Below, in pieces: positions 8,445-16,282 of a stretch of DNA of 64,000 nucleotides. The notes under the pieces are model-generated. The model was not told the origin of the DNA. It saw only the letters and a program-made list of their open reading frames with translations, and did no database searches. The stretch spans positions 2,164,501 through 2,228,500 of the forward strand of contig NZ_CP103300.1 of the NCBI RefSeq assembly GCF_025562755.1, in the 5' to 3' direction. This DNA is from Endozoicomonas euniceicola. GTDB lineage: Bacteria; Pseudomonadota; Gammaproteobacteria; Pseudomonadales; Endozoicomonadaceae. A program made the position numbers and the translations under genes. The stretch's first letter is position 1, and the number at the start of each line of letters is the position of its first letter.

Positions 8445-9425
8445 CTACAGGAAGCCATTCACCAGAGTGAAAGGCCAGACTTTAAGCATTGCCCTGTTAT
8501 AAGTCACAAGTTTTATAGCAAAGACAACAAGACACACAATTCCTTTCAATAACTGCTCATCTTCCTTATAAATGCTGTTCTCACTCTTTTGTCCGCCAGG
8601 GGCTAAATGCCCATTCGAATCCAAAGCAAAAAAACTTTCATTTACAGGCAGAAGCAACCTGTCACTCAAAGCCCCGGGAATATTAAGCAAAAGCGTATAG
8701 GATTTTGATGGTTCAAGATCATGTACGGCGTTTTCAGGAAATATCGGCTTCAACTGACGCTGTATCCATTCGGTGATTTCAGGATCAAGCCCGTGAAGCG
8801 CATAGTGAAGCTGAAGACGGTTTTCTTCCGCCCGTGACTTATTGGCAGCTTCAAACCTGTTTCTTTCCTTCCGCTCCCAGCCCGGCTCTGGCTCTACGCA
8901 AGATTTATTATAAAAGCGTTCCTGCTGTCTGACCCAATCTTTCCAGAGCGAAGAATAAGGTAATACAGGCAACCAGACTCTTTGAGAGTCCCTGGTTTGT
9001 GCATAGAAAATTTCTTCAAGCTGCACCGCCCGAGGCTTCCCCCCGGCATGGTTATCGAGTTTTTGCAGCGCATAAAAAGAAACCCATTTTCGCAATTCCG
9101 GAGTCTGGCTTTCAGGCAAAACTGATATCCACGAAAATAAGACAGAACGCTTCTCAATAACCCCGGATTTACAGCTTCTGCCCAAGTGATTATAAGTAGC
9201 GCAAATAGCAGCCAGCCGTTTCTCGATATAATCTACACGGTAGTATGGGCGTTGATTTCTGCGGTATACAACTTCATGATTTTGCCCATAATCCCGCTCA
9301 TACGCTTCTTTATCCATGTCCTCCGCTAAATGCAGAAAGCGAGCCGGAAGCTCATTCGCATGGACTGCTGGCAAAAGTGTATTGAATAGTATGAATAATA
9401 CGAGTTTTACTTCTTTTTTTATCAT
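8445..9425 (-). CDS. Orphan secreted or membrane-anchored protein
   Basis: The function is not recognised. I start it at the ATG ending at 9425, because the next residues (MIKKEVKLVLFILF..PAVHA) form a clear signal peptide; a longer frame begins at 9479. The mature part is charged and helical, with YRRNQRPYYRVDYIEKRLAAIC early and many Arg/Glu residues in the middle. A hydrophobic stretch near the C-terminus (LLKGIVCLVVFAIKLVTY) may be a membrane anchor. It stands alone between the regulator and srkA on the opposite strand, with no strong ribosome site. It resembles the other orphan secreted genes in this window in style, not in sequence. Confidence 0.55.
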   Translation of the reverse strand: MIKKEVKLVLFILFNTLLPAVHANELPARFLHLAEDMDKEAYERDYGQNHEVVYRRNQRPYYRVDYIEKRLAAICATYNHLGRSCKSGVIEKRSVLFSWISVLPESQTPELRKWVSFYALQKLDNHAGGKPRAVQLEEIFYAQTRDSQRVWLPVLPYSSLWKDWVRQQERFYNKSCVEPEPGWERKERNRFEAANKSRAEENRLQLHYALHGLDPEITEWIQRQLKPIFPENAVHDLEPSKSYTLLLNIPGALSDRLLLPVNESFFALDSNGHLAPGGQKSENSIYKEDEQLLKGIVCLVVFAIKLVTYNRAMLKVWPFTLVNGFL

Positions 9426-9589
9426 CTGTAAATTCTTGCTGAACCAGTAAAAACAAGCTTTTCTATAGCTTCTCTTCAATGCTCAGACTTTGCCTTTTTA
9501 TGAAAGTTCACTTTTTATCTCTTTTGGAAAAGCTGTTCCTTTCATTCGACAACCATGACCCCGCTCCATAGAATACCGCTTTACCTAAC

Positions 9590-10597
9590 TTGCACGCGGA
9601 CATCAGTATGACCCCAAGCTCTCACCCTTACGATCAACTCACTCCGGATCGGGTGCTGGACGCCATTGAAAGCCAGGGTTATCTGTCCGATGCCCGTATT
9701 ATGGCATTAAACAGCTATGAGAACCGCGTGTACCAGGTGGGCATTGAAGAAAGCTCGCCCATCATTGCCAAGTTTTACCGCCCTCAGCGCTGGAGCAAAG
9801 CACAAATTCTGGAAGAGCACGAATTCAGCCTGGAACTCCATGATATGGAATTTCCCATTGTTCCTCCGTTAAAGAACGAACAGGGTGAAACCCTGCATGA
9901 ATTTGAAGGGTTTCAGTTTGCTCTCTTTGAGCGCAAAGGTGGCTATCCTCCAGAGTTGGATAACTTCGACCACCTGCTCACCCTGGGGCGTTGCATGGGC
10001 AGGCTACACCAGCTTGGGGCCGCTAAACCCTTCGGGCATCGTCCTGGCATCAACTTGCAGCGTTATGGCAGAGACAACGTCCAATGGCTGTTGGAAAACG
10101 ATTTTATTCCTGTGGCGCTTCTGCCTGCTTATGAAACCCTGAGCAGAGATATTCTGGAAAAACTGGATAGCATCGAAAAGCATTATCAACCCAAACCCAT
10201 CCGGGTTCACGGCGATGCCCACTGCGGCAACATCCTCTGGCGTGACGACAACGCTCATTTTGTTGATTTTGATGACACCTGTATGGCACCCGCTATTCAG
10301 GATTTATGGATGTTCCTCTCGGGTGATCGCGCCAACCAGACGGCGCAGCTGTCTGAACTACTGGAAGGATACAATGAATTCTACGACTTCAGCCCAATCG
10401 AGCTGAACCTGGTGGAGTATTTCCGAACCCTGCGCCTGATCAATTACAGCGGCTGGCTGGCAAAGCGGTGGAATGATCCGGCGTTTCCCATGGCCTTTCC
10501 ATGGTTTAACACTGAACGCTACTGGTCTGAACATATTCTTGAATTAAGGGAACAGATGGCGATTTTAGATGAACCACCACTGTCCATCATGCCGTGA
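9590..10597 (+). CDS. srkA: Stress response kinase A (YihE/RdoA)
   Basis: This 335-residue cytoplasmic Ser/Thr kinase of the aminoglycoside phosphotransferase fold protects cells during stress, in E. coli by opposing MazEF-driven death. Family motifs are LNSYENRVYQ near residues 41-50, AKFYRPQRWSKAQILEEHEF, and the catalytic loop VHGDAHCGNILW near 205-216. These are followed by FVDFDDTCMAPAIQDLWM, which holds the metal-binding Asp. Length and order match E. coli SrkA (328 aa). An alternative start at 9608 (MTPSS) is also possible. The neighbouring DsbA gene usual in enterobacteria is absent; an IS607 element follows instead. Confidence 0.9.
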   Translation: MHADISMTPSSHPYDQLTPDRVLDAIESQGYLSDARIMALNSYENRVYQVGIEESSPIIAKFYRPQRWSKAQILEEHEFSLELHDMEFPIVPPLKNEQGETLHEFEGFQFALFERKGGYPPELDNFDHLLTLGRCMGRLHQLGAAKPFGHRPGINLQRYGRDNVQWLLENDFIPVALLPAYETLSRDILEKLDSIEKHYQPKPIRVHGDAHCGNILWRDDNAHFVDFDDTCMAPAIQDLWMFLSGDRANQTAQLSELLEGYNEFYDFSPIELNLVEYFRTLRLINYSGWLAKRWNDPAFPMAFPWFNTERYWSEHILELREQMAILDEPPLSIMP

Positions 10598-10614
10598 AAC
10601 AGTTAAATAAAAAT

Positions 10615-10630
10615 GCAACAATCGCAACAT
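10615..10630 (+). repeat. Left inverted repeat of the IS607 element
   Basis: GCAACAATCGCAACAT is the near-complement of ATGTTGCGTTCGTTGC at 12393-12408. It lies 45 nt before the tnpA start. Confidence 0.7.
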
Positions 10631-10675
10631 AACTTGTTATACTGACAACAACATAGATAGCCAGAGGCGTTTATT

Positions 10676-11242
10676 TTGTGGGTATCCACAACCAAACTTG
10701 CCAAGATTGAGGGCGTAACAACCCAGACAATAAGGCGAAAGATCGAAAGCGGTCATTACGAGAAAATAATGCAAACGAGCGGGGGTCACTACCGCATATT
10801 CATCAACCAGCAGAGGAAGATATGCTATGCAAGGGTTAGCTCAGGGAAGCAAAAATCTTCCATTGCTACGCAAAGGCGACGCTTGCTCGAAAGGTATCCT
10901 GACGCAGAATTTATCAGTGACATTGCCAGTGCTTTCAACTTTAAACGAAAAGGACTGCAAACCATTCTGGAATCAGCGATGTGCGACCATCCAACCCACA
11001 TTGTGGTTACCACAAAAGACAGGCTCGCACGATCAGGATTCGAACTTATCAAGTGGCTCGTTGAATTATCAGGAGGACAAATCGAAGTTTTGGATGACTC
11101 GAATGGTTCCGGTGAAGCCTTTGATACCCATGAGCTTATCGGTTTCATTACCTCGTTCTGCAACAGCCACTACGGAAAGCGTTCCGCTAAAAGGCGCAAA
11201 GATCGTAGCATCAAAAAGGATCATAATTTACCCGGAGAATGA
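10676..11242 (+). CDS. tnpA: IS607-type serine recombinase transposase TnpA
   Basis: The 188-residue protein has a MerR-like helix-turn-helix at the N-terminus (STTKLAKIEGVTTQTIRRKIESG). A resolvase-type catalytic domain follows. YARVSSGKQKSSIATQRRRL carries the nucleophilic serine (ARVSS), and TKDRLARSGFELIKWL is the conserved DRLxR motif. The start is TTG at 10676; no in-frame ATG is nearby. Its 3' end overlaps tnpB by 113 nt in another frame, normal for IS607. It catalyses cut-and-paste transposition through a circular intermediate. Confidence 0.88.
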   Translation: MWVSTTKLAKIEGVTTQTIRRKIESGHYEKIMQTSGGHYRIFINQQRKICYARVSSGKQKSSIATQRRRLLERYPDAEFISDIASAFNFKRKGLQTILESAMCDHPTHIVVTTKDRLARSGFELIKWLVELSGGQIEVLDDSNGSGEAFDTHELIGFITSFCNSHYGKRSAKRRKDRSIKKDHNLPGE

Positions 11243-12380
11243 ACCGGCCTACAGGGATGCACTTGCTCTTTACAGGCGTTCTTACAACCTGGCTGTAGAG
11301 CGGTTCCGCAATGACAAATACAAGGACGAAAATGGTAAATTTATTAATATGCGCCCGTCGATAAAGGCTCAGGTGGAGAAGGAGCAAAAAGACAATGGAC
11401 GGGCTTATAACTCTATTATTTCAGATAATGGAACACTAGCGGCAGCGACAACATTCAAGTCTGTTTGCAGTAAAAACAAAAAACTCAAAGGGGCAAGTGA
11501 AGGTTTCTCAGAAATAAGTTTTAAGAGCCGTAAAGGAAGCAGGCACTCATTCTCTATTGATAGACTGCCAAAGGGATTGAACCCTTGCGTTAATGCGTTG
11601 GGCAGAATCCATCTAACGGAAGAAGTGCCTGCCGAAGCCATTGGTAAATCATGCGTTATTACCTGTGACAAAGGGCGCTGGTTCATTCAGGTTCAACAAC
11701 ACATAGAACTCAATGCCGATATCCAAGGCGCAGTGAAGTGTGTTGGGATAGACCCCGGAGTGCGAACTTTTGCTACCTGTTTCAGCGATAAAGAGGCTTT
11801 AATTGCAGGAAATGACTTTGCCAAAAAAAAGTTGTTCCCGCTTATGAAACGAGTTGACAATCTCATTGGGCAAAAACAAAAGATTCTGAACACCCAAAAA
11901 GGCATAAAGTTTCCTGACATGCCTCAGTGGGCGCAGGATCGTATTGTCAACTTTGACAAAGAGATTAACCGCCTCAAGTGCAAGAAAGATGACATTATTC
12001 TGGACTTGCATAACCGACTGGCGTTCGAGCTTGTATCCAATTATGACGTTATCTTTCTGCCGTCTTTCGAGACGAGGGGTATGGTCACGCGAAAAGACAA
12101 AAAGGTGCGTACCATACGCCGGAATACCTGCCGCCAGATGCTAGATCTCAATCATTACGGGTTTAAGGTGCGTTTGAAGTGGTACGCCAGAAAGTACGGA
12201 AAGCACGTTGTGGATTGCAATGAAGCGTACACGTCAAAGACCCGCTCATGGGATGGCAGTATTGATGATCGGCTTGGTTCATCAAAAGTTATAAAAGGCA
12301 ATGGTTTCACCGTTGACAGAGACATCAACGGTGCGAGAAACGTCCTTCTTAAAAATCTAACAAGGCAGCTTGAGCCTTAA
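11130..12380 (+). CDS. tnpB: TnpB RNA-guided endonuclease of the IS607 element
   Basis: I start this at the in-frame ATG at 11130 (416 residues). The frame is open further upstream, but only the part from about 11180 looks TnpB-like. The RuvC-like triad is visible: Asp in GIDPGVRTFAT, Glu in FLPSFETRG and Asp in VDRDINGARN. The zinc-finger region normally reading TSKTCSxCG is TSKTRSWDG here, so the usual cysteines are absent. IS607-linked TnpBs without this zinc site exist, so loss of function should not be assumed. TnpB cuts DNA at excised donor sites guided by omega RNA and so retains the element. Confidence 0.85.
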   Translation: MSLSVSLPRSATATTESVPLKGAKIVASKRIIIYPENEPAYRDALALYRRSYNLAVERFRNDKYKDENGKFINMRPSIKAQVEKEQKDNGRAYNSIISDNGTLAAATTFKSVCSKNKKLKGASEGFSEISFKSRKGSRHSFSIDRLPKGLNPCVNALGRIHLTEEVPAEAIGKSCVITCDKGRWFIQVQQHIELNADIQGAVKCVGIDPGVRTFATCFSDKEALIAGNDFAKKKLFPLMKRVDNLIGQKQKILNTQKGIKFPDMPQWAQDRIVNFDKEINRLKCKKDDIILDLHNRLAFELVSNYDVIFLPSFETRGMVTRKDKKVRTIRRNTCRQMLDLNHYGFKVRLKWYARKYGKHVVDCNEAYTSKTRSWDGSIDDRLGSSKVIKGNGFTVDRDINGARNVLLKNLTRQLEP

Positions 12381-12392
12381 TCATAACAACGA

Positions 12393-12408
12393 ATGTTGCG
12401 TTCGTTGC
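12393..12408 (-). repeat. Right inverted repeat of the IS607 element
   Basis: ATGTTGCGTTCGTTGC is complementary to the left repeat at 14 of 16 bases. It starts 12 nt after the tnpB stop and ends 32 nt before the dnaB stop, so the element sits tightly between two convergent genes. Confidence 0.7.
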
Positions 12409-12439
12409 GGTTTTAATCAAGAGAAAGAGTTGATGACGA

Positions 12440-15187
12440 TTATTCATCGTCATCAAAGTTGTAAGCATCAGGCGCCAGGTTTTCAAAACGGGTGTACTGA
12501 CCAATAAATGCCAGCCTGACAGAGCCGATAGGGCCATTACGCTGCTTACCAATGATAATCTCGCCCACCCCTTTGTACTCGGTATCCGGGTTATACACTT
12601 CATCACGGTAAATAAACATAATGACGTCAGCATCCTGCTCAATCGCTCCGGATTCACGCAGGTCGGAGTTAACCGGGCGCTTGTTAGGACGCTGCTCAAG
12701 GGATCGGTTCAACTGCGACAATGCAATAACCGGCACATTAAACTCTTTGGCAATGGCTTTCAGAGAACGGGAAATTTCAGAAATCTCGTTGGTTCGCCCC
12801 TGGTCGTAACCCGGTATCTGCATCAGTTGCAGATAGTCGATCATGATCATACCCAGCTCGCCATGCTCCCTGACAATCCGGCGGGCGCGGGAACGCATTT
12901 CTGAAGGACTGATACCGGCAGTATCATCAATAAACAACTTCTTATCCTTGATGCGCTCAACCGCCGACACCAGCTTGGGCCAGTCTTCTTCTTCCAGATT
13001 ACCGGAACGCACCTTGGACTGGTTGATCCGCCCCAGAGAGGACAACATACGCATCATCAATTGTTCACTGGGCATTTCCAGACTGAAGACCATGATGCCC
13101 TTGTCGGTATTCAGCAATGCGTTTTCTACCAGGTTCATGGCGAAGGTCGTGTTATGAACACAGAAGTCTTCTGCAACAAAGTTATGGGTGTCCGGCACTG
13201 TCAGGTCGTATACCTGCTTGTCACCCTGAGGTTCTATAGCAACAATTTTGTCCCAGTAGACATCCGAGTTGGCAAGACGACGTAAATAGTCATCAGCAAA
13301 AAGTTCAGCAAATAAGGAAGCCCGCCTTCTGCTGATCCCACGTCGGCTTTTTCCTGTCAGGTGAGGGTTATAATTTTCGGGATAAGCCTTCCCGGCACTG
13401 GTGTAAATTTCTCTCCAGCTCCGGTCACTTTTCAGTTTTAAAATATACTCACAAACTGACTCTGGCAGGGTGTCACTATTGTCATGAGGTTTTTTTCCTG
13501 CCAGCGCCTTTCGAACCGCTTCAATACGATCCTCTTTGGCAAAAATATCAATATTGTCAATAAATGCCTGAATTGAAGACTGGCTCAGCACTTCCAGCTC
13601 ATAAGGAACCTGCGCCCCCTCATAGCTGGTTACCTTATCTCTTACTTTGGCATTAACACCAAAGCGCAGCAGAAGATGTTGCAGCCCTTTGATCAGTTCA
13701 TAGCTTGAGGATGAGTAGGATATACGGCACTGGCTGTTTGCCTGGACAAAAGCACTGCCATCACAAGTAAAGAGGTGACTCAGGAATATGGCCAGACTGT
13801 CTTTTTCCAACTGATAAACAATATCTGGTATTGTTTTTTCATGGGCCAGCCTGTTGTTCAGGCCGAGCGCATCCAGCCATTTTGTTAATGGGTTTTGATC
13901 ACTCCAGACCGCCTGCTCATAGCCACCGGGAAACAGTTCTTCTGCGCGACCCCGCCGACGAGCTTCAAAAACCTGTTCCAGATCACTGCTAACCCTTACG
14001 GACGGAGTACCTTCACTGCCTTCAATGCGAACGCCTTTAACCCCACCGAAATCGTTAACCGCTGCAATAAAATCTTCCAGCACTCTTTCATTGCTATTGG
14101 TAAAGAGCAGAGAGGCCTGCGTTGTTCCGCCATCACCAATAAAATAAGCCATTAACCTGATTTTATGGTCAGGTAGACGCTTATGACCAAACACGGGTAA
14201 AACTCTTGGCACAGCAACGGCATCACCCACTTTGAGATTGCCCAGAGGCTGCCAGCCAGCACCCGACAGAAAAGGGTGGGTCAATGTAGTTTCTATGGTT
14301 CGCCCTAAAGCGGTCTTAACTTTAAAGACAGGTTTTAAGCCATCGTCCACAAAAGCCGATGGCGTTGCAGGACTTAGACGAAAATCATCCCCCAGAGAAA
14401 GCAGCGAACCAGACTGCCGGATAACAATATCATCAATCTTAACCAGCTCACCGGACTCAGGATCAAGCACACGACTACCTGAAACGATGCACTTACCCAT
14501 GGACGGACGTGCAGCCACAATCACCATATCGGACGGCTGCATCCCCGACGTCATGTTATCCAGATCGGTAAAACCGGTGGTAATACCGGTAATGGCATCA
14601 CCGGCATTAAACAGCTCGTCAATCTTCTTGACGGTGTTATCAAGGATTTCACGAACCCCCTGGGGGCCACCGGTTTTCGGACGTTCTTCGGCGATGTTGA
14701 AAACCAGACGCTCCGCTTCGTCCAGTACATCCTGACTGTTCAGACCTTCAGGGTTATAAGCCCTTTCAGTAATCTTCTGACTGATATTAATCAGTTTGCG
14801 AAGCACTGAGCGTTCCTGAATGATATTGGCATAGGCTTCAATGTTCGCAACCCCGGCCACACTGGACACCAGCTCAGTGATGTAAAGCATGCCACCGGCA
14901 TCGTCCAGTTCTCCCTGACGATCCAGAGTGTCAGCCAGCATCAGCGGATCAAAAGGCAGGCTTTCATTAGCGGACTTTGCCATCGCCGTATAGATGATAC
15001 GATGGCGGGGATGGTAAAAATCATCACCCGTGATTTTATCCCCAACCTTGTCCCACGCTTCGTTATCCAGCATCAGGCCGCCCAGCACAGACTGCTCCGC
15101 CTCAATAGAATGAGGCGGAGTTTTCAGGTTAACTGTTGCTTGATCAATGGGTAATTCAGCTTCTTGCAGGGTACTTTGCATGGCCAT
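12440..15187 (-). CDS. dnaB: Replicative DNA helicase DnaB with in-frame intein
   Basis: DnaB is the hexameric helicase that unwinds DNA at the replication fork. After removing the intein (13151-14491), the exteins give a protein of about 468 residues, close to E. coli DnaB (471). The N-terminal domain has PPHSIEAEQSVLGGLMLDN. The RecA-like domain has the Walker A motif RPSMGK-TTFA, broken by the intein between Lys and Thr, and Walker B LGMIMIDYLQLM. The DLRESGAIEQDADVIMFIYR arginine-finger region is intact. I start at MAMQS (15187), as a longer frame to 15226 adds residues unlike other DnaBs. The gene follows rplI loosely and is transcribed toward the IS607 element. Cell viability should require splicing. 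Confidence 0.95.
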   Translation of the reverse strand: MAMQSTLQEAELPIDQATVNLKTPPHSIEAEQSVLGGLMLDNEAWDKVGDKITGDDFYHPRHRIIYTAMAKSANESLPFDPLMLADTLDRQGELDDAGGMLYITELVSSVAGVANIEAYANIIQERSVLRKLINISQKITERAYNPEGLNSQDVLDEAERLVFNIAEERPKTGGPQGVREILDNTVKKIDELFNAGDAITGITTGFTDLDNMTSGMQPSDMVIVAARPSMGKCIVSGSRVLDPESGELVKIDDIVIRQSGSLLSLGDDFRLSPATPSAFVDDGLKPVFKVKTALGRTIETTLTHPFLSGAGWQPLGNLKVGDAVAVPRVLPVFGHKRLPDHKIRLMAYFIGDGGTTQASLLFTNSNERVLEDFIAAVNDFGGVKGVRIEGSEGTPSVRVSSDLEQVFEARRRGRAEELFPGGYEQAVWSDQNPLTKWLDALGLNNRLAHEKTIPDIVYQLEKDSLAIFLSHLFTCDGSAFVQANSQCRISYSSSSYELIKGLQHLLLRFGVNAKVRDKVTSYEGAQVPYELEVLSQSSIQAFIDNIDIFAKEDRIEAVRKALAGKKPHDNSDTLPESVCEYILKLKSDRSWREIYTSAGKAYPENYNPHLTGKSRRGISRRRASLFAELFADDYLRRLANSDVYWDKIVAIEPQGDKQVYDLTVPDTHNFVAEDFCVHNTTFAMNLVENALLNTDKGIMVFSLEMPSEQLMMRMLSSLGRINQSKVRSGNLEEEDWPKLVSAVERIKDKKLFIDDTAGISPSEMRSRARRIVREHGELGMIMIDYLQLMQIPGYDQGRTNEISEISRSLKAIAKEFNVPVIALSQLNRSLEQRPNKRPVNSDLRESGAIEQDADVIMFIYRDEVYNPDTEYKGVGEIIIGKQRNGPIGSVRLAFIGQYTRFENLAPDAYNFDDDE
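13151..14491 (-). other. Intein in DnaB with LAGLIDADG-type endonuclease domain
   Basis: The insert is 447 residues. It starts with Cys (CIVSGSRVLDPESGE) and ends VHN, followed by extein Thr, so all class 1 splicing residues are present. Block B is visible as TTLTHPFLS with its Thr-x-x-His pattern, and the C-terminal block F reads YDLTVPDTHNFVAEDFCVHN. Two LAGLIDADG-like helices are present: LMAYFIGDGG and FLSHLFTCDG, each keeping an acidic residue. The endonuclease may therefore be active and would home into intein-free dnaB alleles. The site is the P-loop of the helicase, a known class of DnaB insertion point. Confidence 0.92.
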
Positions 15188-15307
15188 AATAAACAGGTTG
15201 TCAGTTAGCACTACAGAATACCGCAACTCAACCGTGGTAGACAGAGTGAATTTTTGGGCATGATAATTAAATCACAAGCTACACTACGCCTTCCTTAGTG
15301 TATTTCA

Positions 15308-16225
15308 ATGGCCATTTCAGTGCGCAACTATTACTTGTGTTTACTCTTATTTTTTGGCATTGCTTCCCACGGGATGGATCCCCCCCCGATACAACCAAAG
15401 CCAGACTCACAGTCCTGCAACGAGATAAGGGCAATAGAGTCCATTGCGGAGTTTATCTCTAAAGCAGTCGAATTGAGTCATACCGGAAGGGTGCTTGTTG
15501 TATTTGACCTCGACAATGTGCTGATAAGAACACAAACAAGAAAGACCGTTTCGCAAGAACAGTATGAACCTGAATTTTTGCAGCTCGGACCGGAAATGTG
15601 GAGGGAAATGCAAAATGTAAGAGCTTCTTGCGCATTCAGCATGACGGGTTCTTATAATGCTCAGGCCTGCGGCCTGACTCATCAAAAACCAACAACAAGC
15701 GGGCACAATTATATTCCTGGCAGGCTGGCAGGATGGGTCAATCATTTAACGAAAATAACAGATGTTATTGGGTTAACAATGAGAAGTAGTCGGTCTCAAG
15801 CCCGTCTGAGGCAATCAGGTATTAATCTTACGGGACAAAGCAATGCCATTGATATAGTAACTACTCAAACGCATTTTATAAACTCACAAAATTCAGGGTA
15901 TAGAGAAAACATCATATATACCAACCATAATCCTAAAGGGAATTATCTGTTAGAGTTTTACAACCTCAGTAATGAATACGATACCGTTTTATTCATTGAT
16001 GACTTACCGGGTAATGTCCAGAATGTTGTCAACACGTTAAGCGCAGCCGGTATTAACGTACTCGGTTTTTGGCTAAAGTCGGAAACTCTGGGCAAATATC
16101 AACCACCGCAGGCCGAGGCATATAAATCTCGTGCTTTCTTTTTCCACCCCAAGCCTGACGGTGATGATGACAATGACGATACGGAAAACGGGGAAAGCGA
16201 CGATTCATGGCCTGACATTAATTAA
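15308..16225 (+). CDS. Secreted HAD-like protein, DUF2608 type
   Basis: The 305-residue protein has an N-terminal signal peptide (NYYLCLLLFFGIASHG). HAD motif I is FDLDNVL near residues 68-74, and a late motif VLFIDDLPGNVQNV near 231-244 fits the C-terminal Asp-Asp of HAD phosphatases. The layout is that of DUF2608 proteins, known from Legionella-like and chlamydia-like intracellular bacteria; this assignment is from memory of the family. The C-terminal tail is strongly acidic (DGDDDNDDTENGESDD). It lies alone, divergent from dnaB. A periplasmic or host-directed phosphatase is possible, but the substrate is unknown. Confidence 0.65.
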   Translation: MAISVRNYYLCLLLFFGIASHGMDPPPIQPKPDSQSCNEIRAIESIAEFISKAVELSHTGRVLVVFDLDNVLIRTQTRKTVSQEQYEPEFLQLGPEMWREMQNVRASCAFSMTGSYNAQACGLTHQKPTTSGHNYIPGRLAGWVNHLTKITDVIGLTMRSSRSQARLRQSGINLTGQSNAIDIVTTQTHFINSQNSGYRENIIYTNHNPKGNYLLEFYNLSNEYDTVLFIDDLPGNVQNVVNTLSAAGINVLGFWLKSETLGKYQPPQAEAYKSRAFFFHPKPDGDDDNDDTENGESDDSWPDIN

Positions 16226-16282
16226 ACTTAACACCTGAACGACAAAAACCGTCTAATTCTAATCCGCAGTTTAAACCAACCC

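Larger units (their letters stand above)
10615..12408 (+). mobile_element. IS607-family insertion sequence (tnpA + tnpB)
   Basis: The element lies between srkA and dnaB and encodes a serine-recombinase transposase and an overlapping TnpB. Its edges are marked by imperfect inverted repeats, 10615-10630 and 12393-12408, matching at 14 of 16 positions. Exact ends are uncertain by a few bases because IS607 elements make no target duplication. A guide RNA (omega RNA) would be expected from the tnpB 3' end into the right edge. Confidence 0.8.

Noticed and set aside
11239..11241. ATG overlapping the tnpA stop as the tnpB start
   Set aside because: It lies in a different frame from tnpB; the in-frame ATG at 11130 was chosen instead.
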